A stretch of DNA of 64,000 nucleotides, from NCBI RefSeq assembly GCF_017742245.1, contig NZ_JAGHKO010000011.1, positions 460,518-524,517 on the forward strand, in the 5' to 3' direction. Of this stretch, positions 1 through 8,838 are shown one piece after another (the stretch's first letter is position 1; each line of letters starts with the position of its first letter). The translations under genes were made by a program, and so were the position numbers. The notes beneath the pieces were generated by a model. The model was not told the DNA's origin. It saw nothing but the letters and a program-made list of their open reading frames with translations, and searched no databases. This stretch comes from Niastella soli (GTDB taxonomy: Bacteria > Bacteroidota > Bacteroidia > Chitinophagales > Chitinophagaceae).

Positions 1-606
1 ATCTTGCTGGAAGAGACCACGCAATATGAGTTCAGCGGCAGCGGTAACCAACGCATTGTAGATCGTATTACCACGTTGAAAGCCGATATGGATGTGCTTT
101 TCACCGATGCAAAAGATGGTTTGCTGGGACTGCGTGTTGCGCATGAGTTACAGATCTCCAGTAAAAAAGACCAGGTATTTACCGATAATAAAGGTGTCGC
201 AACCGTCGTAAAAGCCAATACCGATGCCATTGCCACTGGTAATTATATCACCAGTGCCGGTAAGGAAGGCGACAGCGCCTGGAGCACCCGGGCTGTATGG
301 TGCAAAATGTTTGGCAAAATGAAAAACGATTCCATCAGTATTGCCATCATTGATCATCCCAGCAACATCAATTACCCCACTTACTGGCATGCCAGGGGCT
401 ATGGTTTGTTTGCCGCCAACCCGCTTGGTGAAAAAGTGTTCACCAATGGTAAATCGGCTAAAAACCTGCAATTGAAAAAAGGGGAGAGTGTTCGTTTTGT
501 TTATCGGATCGTATTCGATGAAGGTGCTACCACCATTTCAGCTAACCAGTTAAACCAACTGGCCGATGAATTTTCAAAAACAAAGTTTAAAGATATAGAT
601 AAGTAA
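1..606 (+). CDS. PmoA/DUF6807 family protein, 5' end outside window
   Basis: The reading frame is open from the first base, so this is the C-terminal 201 residues of a longer gene. The segment HPSNINYPTYWHARGYGLFA (about residues 118-137) and the closing region with FVYRIVFDEG match my memory of the DUF6807/PmoA-like family, which is common in Bacteroidota and planctomycetes next to sugar-utilisation and oxidoreductase genes. Members are beta-rich, usually secreted, and their biochemical role is not established; the name methane oxygenase PmoA carried in databases should not be taken as function. A terminator hairpin follows 27 bases after the stop, so this gene ends its transcription unit. 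The signal peptide and true start cannot be seen. Confidence 0.72.
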   Translation: MLLEETTQYEFSGSGNQRIVDRITTLKADMDVLFTDAKDGLLGLRVAHELQISSKKDQVFTDNKGVATVVKANTDAIATGNYITSAGKEGDSAWSTRAVWCKMFGKMKNDSISIAIIDHPSNINYPTYWHARGYGLFAANPLGEKVFTNGKSAKNLQLKKGESVRFVYRIVFDEGATTISANQLNQLADEFSKTKFKDIDK

Positions 607-633
607 TCAGGTAACTGTTTGCCTGGCAAGCTG

Positions 634-672
634 AAACGGACAATTCATTAATAATGAGTTGTCCGTTTTTTT
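634..672 (+). terminator. Rho-independent terminator
   Basis: Arms AAACGGACAA and TTGTCCGTTT with further internal pairing (CATTA/TAATG) are followed by a run of seven T. It ends the transcription unit of the DUF6807 gene. Confidence 0.85.
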
Positions 673-1025
673 GTGTACGCTTATTTCGTAAATATTTATT
701 ATCAAACTGATCTGGGGCGGGAATATAAACCGGACCCTATTGAACATCAATAAAAAAAATCTGGAACAGGCACGATTATTTCTACCTACTTATTAGATAA
801 AAGTGTAAATTTATTTGACCACCAAGTAAAGGTGGATCTCCCTACTGCACTAGTCAAATTAACCCTGTTTTTATCCGGTATTCGTGATGAGAGCGAAATA
901 GTGAGCGTTGATCCTGAACAGCATACCCTGTGTGCTGGTACCTGATGAATAAAATAATTACAAAATCTTATTACAAGGAGCTGGCTTCACCGCAATTGGG
1001 CGGGGGTTGGTAAAATGGATGTGAT
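673..1025. other. Intergenic, nothing recognised
   Basis: AT-rich spacer before the histidine kinase gene. I see no open frame with recognisable protein, no exact TAnnTTTG element and no strong hairpin. It should contain the kinase promoter. Confidence 0.5.
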
Positions 1026-3593
1026 ATGCGTGTACATTCCAATACTCAACAGGGTAATTTTCCTGCTGTTGGTAGTGCAGACAATCCGGTGTTCAATGCT
1101 GTTTTTAATTCCCTGGATGTAGGCATTCTGGTTGCTGACAGCGATGGATATTTTGTGGATATGAACGATAGCTTTTGCCAATTGACAGGATATGAACGCC
1201 GGGAGTTGATAGGTAAGTATTTTTTAACCGTAGTGCCTGATATCCAACGTGACTTTACGTATTATACCTTTACTTCAGTAATGTCGTCCCCGGTGCCCCG
1301 GCAAACGGTCATTGAATTTCCCATCCAAAGAAAAGACGGTCACATCTTCCGGGTTAATTGCAAGGTAAACGTACTGGTTGAACCGGATGGAAACCGGTAT
1401 ATGATGGTGAGCATTACAGATGTTACCGAAACCAATAATTATAAACACCTGCTGGAAGAAACGGAACTGGCAACAGGCATTGGCGGCTGGCAGCTCGATG
1501 TGCAATCCAACCGGCTGTCCTGTACGGAAGGTATGTACAAGTTGTTGGAAATAGCAAAGTACAATACCATGTGTTGGGAAGATATTCTTTCCTTCGTTGG
1601 CAGCGATGCCTATTTGCAATTCAAACAGGCCGTGCACCTGGCAGTAGAGAAAGGTACGCCTTTCAATTTAGAGCTGGATTGTACCGGATGCTCTTCAGGA
1701 AAATGGATCCGGGCAATAGGCCGGCCCAAACAGGTATTTAATAAAACCATTCAACTGTTTGGCACCTTCCAGGACATAACCAAGGAAAAGAAGGCTGAAC
1801 AAATGTTGCAACTGGGGCAATCAAAATACCGCGCCATTGCTAATAGCAGTTTATATGCCTTTATTTTGGGTAAACCCGATGGCACCATCCTGGAAACCAA
1901 TATAAAAGCCCGGGAATTGTTTGGGTATAGCGAAGAAGAATTTAAAAAAATACACAGAAAGGATATTGCAGTACACACACCGGAATTTTATGCTATGATG
2001 GATGAGCGATTGAAAAAGGGATTTGTACAGGGCGAACTAATTGGCATAAAACGCAATGGCGAACAATTCCCCTGTGAGTTCTCCTCCGTTTATTTCAAGG
2101 ACATAAACGGGGAAGATAGGTTGAGTACTGTTTTGCGTGATATTTCAGCCAGAAAGAGAGTGGAAGAAGAATTAAATAAGCTCTCCCATATTGCCCGGGA
2201 AACTCTGTGTGCCATTTTAATTTATGATCTGGACAACAGGATACAATGGGTCAATGCCGCGTTTACCCAGATAACGGAATATACTCTGGAAGAAGCCGTT
2301 GGCAAACGGCCGGAGGATTTTTTATATGGAGATGAAACAAGCCAGGAATCATTAAAGGAAGTGTCCGAGAATAAAAAAGCAGGTCGCACCTTTGAAACAG
2401 AGTATATGATCTATTCCAAATCGGGCCGCAAAAAATGGGTTACTCTGCAGGGGCAACCACAGTTTGATAAATTGGGAATGCTTACTGGTTATTTTGCCAT
2501 AGCCATCGATAGTACCGAGCGCAAGAAATCGGAAGAGCAGATGCTGCACAACCAGAAATTGTTACAACAGGCAGAGCGCCTTGCTTCCCTGGGTAGTTGG
2601 GAAACCAATTTAAAAAGCGGGATCACCATCTGGTCCGATGAAATGTACCGGATCTTTGGCTGGGATACAAATAATGTAACGCCGACCATGGGCCCGCAAA
2701 TGTCAACTATTCACGCCGGTGATATGGAGTATGTGTTGAACAGCATAAAGGATACCATTGAAGGTAAGGGCGATTTTGATCTGGAGCACCGCATTGTTCG
2801 TCCTGATGGCAGCTTGCGTATCATACATTCACAAGGACAATTGATAAAGAATAATCTGGGTGAACCGGAAAAGCTGATCGGCGTAGTGCACGATATCACG
2901 AACGTGAAACAGGCTGAAGATCAACTGCGCCAACACGAGGCCGATCTGGCTGAAGAAAGAGTGGAGCACCAGCGGCTAATTGCCCGGGCCACTATCAATA
3001 CGCAGGAAAAAGAACGGTCAGACATAGGGAAGGAGCTGCATGATAATGTAAACCAGATCCTGGCTTCTGCAAAATTGTTCCTGTCGTCGCCCTTCCTGGA
3101 AGGGGATGAACGGGAGAAGTTCACCACTAAGGCTACAGAACATATTCATATGGCCATAGAAGAGATCCGCAAATTGTCGAAATCGCTGGTATCACCCAGT
3201 GCCGAAGACCTGGGCATTATTGAGACCATCAATGATATGATCGGTGATATCAGATGGGCACAGAAAATAGATATCAGCTTTAACTATGCCGGCATCAATG
3301 AATCAAAGCTCGACTATGGATTAAAGCTTACCATTTATCGTATTGTGCAGGAGCAAATGAGCAATATTCTAAAACATGCCGAAGCCACACAAGTGGTGAT
3401 CACCTTAAAAGAACAGGCCAAGAAACTCATTCTTACCATCTTCGATAATGGCAAAGGGTTTGACCCACAAACCAGGCGCAAGGGCATTGGTCTCAACAAC
3501 ATTATTAACCGCGTTGATGTGTTTAATGGGATGGTAGATATAGAATCTGCACCGGGGCAGGGGTGTATGGTCAGGGTGGTTTTTGATAAGTGA
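1026..3593 (+). CDS. Soluble multi-PAS sensor histidine kinase (HisKA_3/NarL type)
   Basis: An 855-residue sensor kinase. About five PAS-like modules occupy residues 20-635 (for example DVGILVADSDGYFVDMN, AFILGKPDGTILETN, AILIYDLDNRIQWVNAAF, GSWETNLKSGITIW), several followed by PAC segments. A short coiled coil leads to the dimerisation/phosphoacceptor helix with ELHDNVNQIL; the phosphorylated histidine is His672. The ATPase domain spans about 750-855, with IVQEQMSNILKHAEA (N box) and DNGKGFD (G box). This is the kinase class that normally pairs with LuxR/NarL-type regulators. No transmembrane segment or signal peptide is seen, so sensing is cytoplasmic. No response regulator is adjacent; the nearest is at about 25.5 kb, so it is an orphan here. 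Short repeats begin immediately after the stop codon. Confidence 0.95.
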   Translation: MRVHSNTQQGNFPAVGSADNPVFNAVFNSLDVGILVADSDGYFVDMNDSFCQLTGYERRELIGKYFLTVVPDIQRDFTYYTFTSVMSSPVPRQTVIEFPIQRKDGHIFRVNCKVNVLVEPDGNRYMMVSITDVTETNNYKHLLEETELATGIGGWQLDVQSNRLSCTEGMYKLLEIAKYNTMCWEDILSFVGSDAYLQFKQAVHLAVEKGTPFNLELDCTGCSSGKWIRAIGRPKQVFNKTIQLFGTFQDITKEKKAEQMLQLGQSKYRAIANSSLYAFILGKPDGTILETNIKARELFGYSEEEFKKIHRKDIAVHTPEFYAMMDERLKKGFVQGELIGIKRNGEQFPCEFSSVYFKDINGEDRLSTVLRDISARKRVEEELNKLSHIARETLCAILIYDLDNRIQWVNAAFTQITEYTLEEAVGKRPEDFLYGDETSQESLKEVSENKKAGRTFETEYMIYSKSGRKKWVTLQGQPQFDKLGMLTGYFAIAIDSTERKKSEEQMLHNQKLLQQAERLASLGSWETNLKSGITIWSDEMYRIFGWDTNNVTPTMGPQMSTIHAGDMEYVLNSIKDTIEGKGDFDLEHRIVRPDGSLRIIHSQGQLIKNNLGEPEKLIGVVHDITNVKQAEDQLRQHEADLAEERVEHQRLIARATINTQEKERSDIGKELHDNVNQILASAKLFLSSPFLEGDEREKFTTKATEHIHMAIEEIRKLSKSLVSPSAEDLGIIETINDMIGDIRWAQKIDISFNYAGINESKLDYGLKLTIYRIVQEQMSNILKHAEATQVVITLKEQAKKLILTIFDNGKGFDPQTRRKGIGLNNIINRVDVFNGMVDIESAPGQGCMVRVVFDK

Positions 3594-3595
3594 GT

Positions 3596-3660
3596 GAATG
3601 GGCAATAGGCAATGGGCAATGGGGAATACACCTCAGCGCGGAAAAGGCAGACGGCAGACG
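3596..3660. repeat. Heptamer-type tandem repeats (GGCAATG, GGCAGAC)
   Basis: Degenerate copies of GGGCAAT/GGCAATG run from just after the kinase stop codon, then GGCAGAC copies near 3646-3659. Same families recur at about 8.5, 38.1, 58.2 and 61.5 kb. Confidence 0.8.
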
Positions 3661-3765
3661 ATTTTTGACGGCGAACGTTAATAATTAAATTTGAAGCTCT
3701 GCAACCAATTAACTCAAGAATTTAAAAACTGCTTGCTGATATTTCCTGATCAACGTATCAACTAA

Positions 3766-5364
3766 CTACCCTCTCAAACGCGCTTCCTCTAAATCTAATT
3801 CCCATTCCCGCTCCCGTATCAACTCTTCACTAAACGTATTGTTATGACGGAAGTGGTTCAGTTCCCGGCGGCGTATTTCAACCAGCTCCAGTAACATTTG
3901 CCGGTATTGCGGCAGGAAGTTTTGTTCTTCTGCCGAAGTTTGCTGCGTATCCAGTTTTCGCTGTGTTATTTCAATCATCCGGGCATAGCGGTCGCGTACA
4001 CGTTTATACGTTTCATTCTCATCTATTTCCTGGGCATATCTGTCATCGATGTGAGCTAAAACGGCATTGGCCAACCGCAAACGCATATCCAGTGCCTGTC
4101 TCTCTTCTGATTCCTTTTCATCGCCTTTGATCTTCAAAATCCTGATGATCGGTTTCAGGCTCAATCCCTGCAGCACCAGCGTAAACAAGATCACTACAAA
4201 CGTGATAAACAAAATAAGGTTGCGATGGGGAAAGGCCTGATTGTTGGCCAGGGTAAGCGGTACCGCCAGTGCTGAGGCCAGGGATACCACACCCCGCATG
4301 CCGCTCCAACCGGTCAACAGTACCATTTGCCAGCTTGGCCTGGTTTCTTTTTCCCGGATCTTTTTAAATAAGATCCTGGGCAAATAGGCACCGGGGAAAA
4401 CCCAGGCAATCCGTATGACGATGGTAGCCAGACTAATGATAATAGCATAGGAAATGGCCTGGCCAACGGAATAATTTTCCATTCCTTTTATAATATCGGG
4501 CAATTGCAGGCCTATCAGTATAAACACCATCCCGTTCAGCAAAAATACCAGGGTGTCCCACAAACCCATTACCTGGATCCGGGCTTCATAACTGAAAATA
4601 TCCTGTGAGCGATAGGTGAGGAATAAGCCACCGGCTACCACTGCCAACACCCCTGATACATGAAAATGTTCAGCTGTGACATACATGATATACGGAGTAA
4701 TAAGGGTGAAGGCGGCATCGATGGCCGGCGTAGTTGGGAAGAAGCGATGGATGGCATATACAATGTGCGCGATGACCAGCCCGATGAGGATACCAACAAT
4801 GGCTACCACAAAAAAAGTTTGGGTGGCTTGCCACATATTGAACATGCCGGTGAACACGGCGGCCAAAGCAAACCGGAACACGATCAAACTCGCCGCATCG
4901 TTTACCAGACTTTCCCCTTCTAAAATGGTGGTTACTCTTTTGGGTACTTTCAGACCTTCCAGCACAGAAGTGGCTGCCACTGCATCGGGCGGTGATATAA
5001 TGCCACCCAGCAGAAAACCGGCCGCCAGGGAAAAGTCAGGGATCAGCAAGTTAGAGATCCAGGCTACGGCCGCGGAAGTAAATATAACAAGCCCAAACCC
5101 CAGCATGCTAATAGGCCTTTTGTACCGCCAGAAATCGTTCCAGGAGGTATTCCAGGCTGCTGCATACAACAGCGGGGGCAGAAAAATAAGGAAAACGAGG
5201 TCGGGATGCAGCGTGATATGGGGGATGCCGGGTATCAGGCTGATGAGCAGTCCACCGATTACCAGGAAGATAGGGTAGGCTATCTTCAGTTTGCTGCTTA
5301 GCATGGTTAGGATACTAATAACAAATAAAAGTGATAGAACGAGTAATAGGTTATCCTGGATCAT
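3766..5364 (-). CDS. Na+/H+ antiporter, CPA1/NhaP type
   Basis: A 532-residue cation/proton antiporter with about 12-13 hydrophobic segments over residues 1-410 and a charged helical cytoplasmic tail of about 120 residues. Family signatures are IISPPDAVAATSVLEG (Asp127) and GESLVNDAASL, whose Asn-Asp pair (Asn156-Asp157) is the mark of electroneutral CPA1 exchangers. It should exchange Na+ (or K+) for protons at the inner membrane for pH and salt homeostasis. I chose the ATG at 5364 because hydrophobic helix 1 begins there and a TAGATTTG element lies right before it; an in-frame ATG at 5415 would add 17 atypical residues. Divergent from the PerM-like gene. The exact ion is not predictable. 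Confidence 0.93.
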   Translation of the reverse strand: MIQDNLLLVLSLLFVISILTMLSSKLKIAYPIFLVIGGLLISLIPGIPHITLHPDLVFLIFLPPLLYAAAWNTSWNDFWRYKRPISMLGFGLVIFTSAAVAWISNLLIPDFSLAAGFLLGGIISPPDAVAATSVLEGLKVPKRVTTILEGESLVNDAASLIVFRFALAAVFTGMFNMWQATQTFFVVAIVGILIGLVIAHIVYAIHRFFPTTPAIDAAFTLITPYIMYVTAEHFHVSGVLAVVAGGLFLTYRSQDIFSYEARIQVMGLWDTLVFLLNGMVFILIGLQLPDIIKGMENYSVGQAISYAIIISLATIVIRIAWVFPGAYLPRILFKKIREKETRPSWQMVLLTGWSGMRGVVSLASALAVPLTLANNQAFPHRNLILFITFVVILFTLVLQGLSLKPIIRILKIKGDEKESEERQALDMRLRLANAVLAHIDDRYAQEIDENETYKRVRDRYARMIEITQRKLDTQQTSAEEQNFLPQYRQMLLELVEIRRRELNHFRHNNTFSEELIREREWELDLEEARLRG

Positions 5365-5369
5365 AGTCG

Positions 5370-5377
5370 CAAATCTA
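5370..5377 (-). promoter_or_regulatory. Candidate -7 promoter element of the antiporter gene
   Basis: On the minus strand the sequence is TAGATTTG, matching the Bacteroidota -7 consensus TAnnTTTG, five bases before the chosen ATG. That would give a leaderless or near-leaderless mRNA. No good -33 TTG lies at the usual spacing, so this is tentative. Confidence 0.35.
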
Positions 5378-5466
5378 CAGTTGTACAGCCAAATTGCCAT
5401 AAAACAACCAGGCAACAGCGGCCCGGGAATTGAATAGTAAAAAATGGTAACGCTATTCTCCTCTAA

Positions 5467-6594
5467 ATGATTTTTATGGAACCTGTCCGCAAAACTCCTT
5501 TTGTAATTATAGCAGCCCAGGTAGTGGTAGGTCTTTTTATTTTCTTTTATATCTTATACATCGGGCGCGATATTATTCTGCCGGTTGTTTATGCCGGTGT
5601 GTTGGCCGTTTTATTAAATCCGCTGGTTAACAGGTTGGTGCATCACCGGGTGAGCCGGGTACTGGCCATATTCATTGCTGTTATAGTGTTGTTGCTCCTG
5701 ATCGGCGGACTCATTTATTTTGTGGTGAATCAGTCTATGCGGTTTGGCGATACATTGGTAACGCTTCAGCATAAAATTAATCTCATGCTGCAGGAGGTGA
5801 GTGCCTGGGCCTCCAGAACATTTAGTGTTAGCCGGGAAAAAGTAGATAGCTGGATAGTTGACACGGAGAACAAACAATTGAACGAATCGGCCGCTATTGT
5901 GGGACAAACGCTTGTTACGGTCACCAATATTCTCAAGCTGTTTTTCCTGATACCGGTGTATGTGTTCATGTTCCTTTTTTACAAACCACTGCTGCTGGAT
6001 TTTATTTCCCGGTTGTTCCGGCGGGAAAGTCATGAAACTGTTAGTGAAGTGTTGTTTGAGACCAAAACCCTGATCCAAAGCTACCTGGTTGGATTATTGT
6101 TTGAAGCAGCCATTGTGGCCACTTTAAATACAATCGGGTTATTGTTATTGGGAATAGATTATGCGGTTTTGCTGGCCATCATAGGAGCGCTGTTAAATAT
6201 TATTCCATACATAGGCGGTATTGTTGCGGTTGCCTTGCCGGTATTGATCGCATATACCAGTAAATCGCCTGTTTATGTATTGTGGGTGCTGGCCCTGTAT
6301 GCGGTGGTACAATTTTTAGATAACCATTATATAGTGCCGAAGATCGTGGCGTCCAAGGTGCGGATCAATGCACTGATGTCGATCATTGTGGTTTTTATTG
6401 GCGGGGCTATCTGGGGTATTGGCGGGATGTTTTTGTCTATTCCCCTTACGGCTATTGCAAAAGTGATCTTCGATCGCATTACTCCGCTGAAACCCTGGGG
6501 ATTTTTATTGGGCGATACCATGCCGCCTATTGGGAAGACTATTTTTAAAACACCGCCTCGGGTTAATAAGAATGAGGTAGGAGGTAAGAAGTAG
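5467..6594 (+). CDS. AI-2E family transporter (PerM/UPF0118)
   Basis: A 375-residue polytopic membrane protein of the AI-2E/PerM family: two N-terminal hydrophobic hairpins (residues 10-90), a soluble helical stretch (95-160), then five or so helices to residue 345. The conserved LLNIIPYIGGIVA (about residues 240-252) and LDNHYIVPKIVASKV (about 287-301) are family hallmarks. Members are reported as autoinducer-2 exporters or Na+/H+ antiporters in a few bacteria; the substrate of this one cannot be told. Its last six codons and stop (GGAGGTAAGAAGTAG) are made of the GTAGGAG/GTAAGAA repeat that continues downstream, so the repeat array reaches into the coding end. An in-frame ATG at 5476 is an alternative start. 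Confidence 0.9.
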   Translation: MIFMEPVRKTPFVIIAAQVVVGLFIFFYILYIGRDIILPVVYAGVLAVLLNPLVNRLVHHRVSRVLAIFIAVIVLLLLIGGLIYFVVNQSMRFGDTLVTLQHKINLMLQEVSAWASRTFSVSREKVDSWIVDTENKQLNESAAIVGQTLVTVTNILKLFFLIPVYVFMFLFYKPLLLDFISRLFRRESHETVSEVLFETKTLIQSYLVGLLFEAAIVATLNTIGLLLLGIDYAVLLAIIGALLNIIPYIGGIVAVALPVLIAYTSKSPVYVLWVLALYAVVQFLDNHYIVPKIVASKVRINALMSIIVVFIGGAIWGIGGMFLSIPLTAIAKVIFDRITPLKPWGFLLGDTMPPIGKTIFKTPPRVNKNEVGGKK

Positions 6595-6671
6595 GAGGTA
6601 AGAGGTAGGAAGTAGGAGGTAGGAAGTAGGAAATAGTTGATAGGTTGACAGGTTAACAGGTTGACAAGGAT
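6575..6671. repeat. Short tandem repeats GGTAGGA/GGTAAGA then GGTTGACA/GGTTAACA
   Basis: Degenerate 7-bp units based on AGGTAGG/AAGTAGG run from the last codons of the PerM-like gene to about 6636. They are followed by 8-bp units of the GGTTGACA/GGTTAACA kind to about 6671. Related arrays lie at 56046-56135 and 14774-14795. Confidence 0.8.
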
Positions 6672-6737
6672 AAAGGGCGTTGATCAGTTGACGCGTTGAT
6701 CAGGAAATACAAGTTGATAGGGTTGATAAAGGCAGTC

Positions 6738-6777
6738 AGTTTGTTCGTTATTTAGTTCTTAAGTTCTTGAGTTGTCG
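6738..6777. repeat. AGTT-type degenerate repeat
   Basis: TTAGTTC/TTAAGTTC/TTGAGTT units with 7-8 base period. Similar strings occur at about 9040, 22200 and 56712. Confidence 0.55.
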
Positions 6778-6836
6778 AGGGAGTCCGGTTGTCGTGAGGC
6801 TAAAATTGCCATCGCCTATTGCCTTTTGTATTTCAT

Positions 6837-6918
6837 GTCTGCCGTCTGCCGTCTGCCGTTTGCCGTCTGCCGTCTGCCGTCTGCCGTTTGCCGTTTGCCG
6901 TCTGCCGATTGCCGATTC
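6837..6918. repeat. GTCTGCC heptamer array (11 units)
   Basis: Eleven consecutive 7-bp units, mostly GTCTGCC with GTTTGCC and one GATTGCC variant, lie just downstream of the tetR terminator. Open frames across it encode only repeat peptides and are not genes. Confidence 0.9.
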
Positions 6919-6921
6919 AAG

Positions 6922-6949
6922 AAAAAGCCCCTGCTGTAAGCAAGGGCTT
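6922..6949 (-). terminator. Rho-independent terminator of tetR
   Basis: Read on the minus strand, arms AAGCCCTTGCT and AGCAGGGGCTT are followed by TTTTTC. It lies 24 bases past the tetR stop codon. Confidence 0.85.
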
Positions 6950-6972
6950 CGTATTCGTTGCCTGCCTCGTTT

Positions 6973-7557
6973 CTATTCGTCCAGGATCGAAAGTGTTAAT
7001 TTTACAATCTCACGTAATAATTCTCCATCCGGTTTATTGGTGCCGGTTACGCGAAGTCCCATTAAGGAATTGTAAAAATGCCTGGCCATAGCCTTTGGGG
7101 TGAATTTTTTGGGGATCTCACCTTTCGCCTGTCCTTCTTTTATCAGGGATGCAAGCAGCTGTTCCATATCATCCATGTTTGCATGGAAGATGGTTGCCAC
7201 TTCGTTATCCACCGAACCCAGCTCCAGGCTTACATTGATCAGCAAACAACCTTTGCCGTCTTTGTCAGCCAGGATATCATTTATAAAATATTCGAAAATG
7301 GCACGGATCTTTTTCTTGGGGCTGTCGGACTTGGCAGTTTGTTGTTCCATCGTGCATTGCTGCTCGTTGCGGTATTGATCAAGGCTTTTAAGGAACAAGC
7401 CATGTTTGTCGCCAAAAGTATCGTAGATACTCGACCGGCTTATACCGGTTGCCTGAACCAGGTCGTCCATTGAAGTGCCATTGTATCCCTTCTTGCAAAA
7501 AAGCTCTCTGGCTCTTATCAGCACTTCCGTTTCATCAAATTGTTTTGTCTTTGGCAT
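6973..7557 (-). CDS. TetR/AcrR family transcriptional repressor
   Basis: A 194-residue regulator. The N-terminal helix-turn-helix (about residues 5-52, with GYNGTSMDDLVQATGISRSS followed by IYDTFGDKHGLF) is typical TetR_N. The C-terminal ligand/dimer domain resembles the TetR_C group with ADKDGKGCLLINVSLELG. I chose the ATG at 7557 (MPKTKQF), which removes 12 unlikely residues. It lies 40 bases downstream of the SDR gene on the same strand. Immediately upstream is the perfect palindrome TTTGGAATCTTTGTTCCAAA, and two relatives flank the SDR promoter, so it probably represses both genes and itself. The ligand is unknown, plausibly an SDR substrate or product. Confidence 0.93.
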   Translation of the reverse strand: MPKTKQFDETEVLIRARELFCKKGYNGTSMDDLVQATGISRSSIYDTFGDKHGLFLKSLDQYRNEQQCTMEQQTAKSDSPKKKIRAIFEYFINDILADKDGKGCLLINVSLELGSVDNEVATIFHANMDDMEQLLASLIKEGQAKGEIPKKFTPKAMARHFYNSLMGLRVTGTNKPDGELLREIVKLTLSILDE

Positions 7558-7565
7558 TAGGTGTA

Positions 7566-7589
7566 TTTGGAATCTTTGTTCCAAAATTA
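7566..7589 (-). promoter_or_regulatory. TetR operator and -7 element before tetR
   Basis: TTTGGAATCTTTGTTCCAAA at 7566-7585 has 7-bp perfect arms and a 6-bp spacer. It overlaps TAATTTTG (minus strand, 7582-7589), a match to TAnnTTTG. The half-sites are shared with the two sites upstream of the SDR gene. No -33 element at proper spacing is evident. Confidence 0.6.
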
Positions 7590-7597
7590 CCACTTTT

Positions 7598-8347
7598 TTA
7601 CAAAGTGATCATCCCGCCGTCAGCGATCAACTCGGCACCTATTACAAAACTTGAATCATCTGACGCAAAGAAGGTGGCAATGCGGGCAATTTCTGATGCG
7701 TCACCTAAACGGCCGATAGGCACCTGGTTAGTTAACACCTCTTTAAACCCATTCACTTCTTCTGGGGTTAAACCAGTCTTTTTTAAAATTTCGGTAGTAA
7801 CCGGGCCAGGACTGATGGCGTTCACCCGGATTTTGCGGGGTAATAATTCAGTGGAGAGTGTACGTGCCAGGGTAAGCAGTGCTGCTTTGGTAGCTGCGTA
7901 AACGCTGGTGTTTGCCATACCCATGTGGGCGTTGATAGACGTATTCAGAATAATGGAACCGCCATCGTTGATCAGGGGTAATACTTCCTGAATAGTGAAG
8001 TACGCGCCTTTTACATTGATGTTGAATTGCTCATCATAGTGTTCTTCCGTTACTGATCCTATTGGGGCAAACTTGCCTATACCTGCATTGATAAATACCA
8101 CATCTAGTCGCGGAGTGATCTGTTGAACCTGTTTGGCAAGGGCCCGAATATCACTCAGGTTGCTGGTATCGGAAAGTATGGTATGCACTTTTCCCTGCAG
8201 GTCTTGTTTGGCTTTATCCAATGCGGACTGGCTGCGGCCGGTTATGATCACTGTAGCGCCTTGTTGTAAAAACTCTTTTGCTGTAGCAAAGCCTATACCG
8301 CTGTTTCCGCCGGTTATAAGTGCTGTTTTATTCTGTAAACGACTCAT
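7598..8347 (-). CDS. SDR family NAD(P)-dependent oxidoreductase
   Basis: A classical short-chain dehydrogenase of 249 residues, the usual length. It has the cofactor glycine motif TGGNSGIG (residues 12-19), NAG (87-89), and the catalytic Ser137, Tyr150 and Lys154 in [10 protein letters not shown], with the PG segment (INAISPGPV) after it. Arg38 following the second beta strand (ITGRS) suggests NADP(H). Closest in kind to 3-oxoacyl-ACP reductase-like or glucose dehydrogenase-like SDRs of stress-induced TetR-SDR pairs; the substrate cannot be assigned. It is the first gene of a two-gene unit with tetR and carries two operator-like palindromes over its promoter, so it is probably derepressed by a small molecule. 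Confidence 0.94.
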   Translation of the reverse strand: MSRLQNKTALITGGNSGIGFATAKEFLQQGATVIITGRSQSALDKAKQDLQGKVHTILSDTSNLSDIRALAKQVQQITPRLDVVFINAGIGKFAPIGSVTEEHYDEQFNINVKGAYFTIQEVLPLINDGGSIILNTSINAHMGMANTSVYAATKAALLTLARTLSTELLPRKIRVNAISPGPVTTEILKKTGLTPEEVNGFKEVLTNQVPIGRLGDASEIARIATFFASDDSSFVIGAELIADGGMITL

Positions 8348-8375
8348 AAAAATTGATTGTTGATTGATTTATTAA

Positions 8376-8430
8376 TACTGGAACGATCATTCCGGTACAA
8401 AGGTAAAGGTATTGGAATGAATGTTCCAAA
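8376..8430 (-). promoter_or_regulatory. SDR promoter with two TetR operators
   Basis: On the minus strand TACCTTTG (8398-8405) matches the Bacteroidota -7 element, with TTG 21 bases upstream (8427-8429). Two palindromes flank it: TTGGAA-N6-TTCCAA at 8412-8429 over the -33, and TGGAACGATCATTCC inside 8376-8397 just downstream of the -7. Both share the TGGAA-N6-TTCC layout of the site before tetR. Confidence 0.7.
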
Positions 8431-8473
8431 TAAAGTTGGGTAAGATTTAGAAAGTGTTAACAGTTGGGGAGAT

Positions 8474-8564
8474 GGCAGAAGGCAGAGGGCAGAGGGCAGA
8501 AGGCAGACGGCAGACGGCAGACGGCAGACGGCAGAAGGCAGAAGGCAGACGGCAGAAGGCAGAG
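8474..8564. repeat. GGCAGAC/GGCAGAA heptamer array (about 13 units)
   Basis: Thirteen or so consecutive 7-bp units alternating GGCAGAA, GGCAGAG and GGCAGAC. It is the reverse complement of the 6837-6918 family, so the tetR-SDR unit is flanked by inverted arrays of the same repeat. Confidence 0.9.
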
Positions 8565-8696
8565 ATGGTCCTTCGCTGCGCTCAGGACCGGGAAAGGCAG
8601 TAGGAAAAGGCAATGGGCATCAATGTCATTTAGTTAATGCTTGTTTTAAGGTATCCCCTCCTTGGAGTCTCCTTGGAGGGGAAGGGGGTAGGTTTG

Positions 8697-8838
8697 CACC
8701 GGTATTGTGCCGGGTTTGCGGCGCTGGTTGTTCGGACCTTGTTCGGGTTTTCCTCGGGAACACCCGAACATCCCCAGGGAGAGTCCGAACAACTTCCGAA
8801 CATTCTCCACGGTAATGCCGGCACAATACCGCCGCCAG
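8697..8838. repeat. 140-bp imperfect inverted repeat (structured element)
   Basis: The outer arms share CGGTATTGTGCCGG with its complement CCGGCACAATACCG. Further in, TGTTCGGA-N2-TTGTTCGG faces its near-complement, and the centre is the hairpin GTTCGGGT/ACCCGAAC. Overall the two halves align as one long imperfect stem. No protein is encoded. It could be a small non-autonomous mobile element (MITE-like) or a structured RNA; no target-site duplication was recognised. A C-rich hairpin CCCCTCC/GGAGGGG lies just before it (8655-8681). Confidence 0.6.

Noticed and set aside
3766-5415. Longer start of the antiporter at 5415
   Set aside because: The extra 17 residues include several Cys and lie over the promoter element; the family begins at the ATG at 5364.
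6836-6918. Possible CRISPR array
   Set aside because: Units are 7 bp without spacers; no cas genes in the window.
6767-7091. Two overlapping frames over the GTCTGCC array
   Set aside because: Repeat-derived peptides that run into the tetR gene on the other strand.
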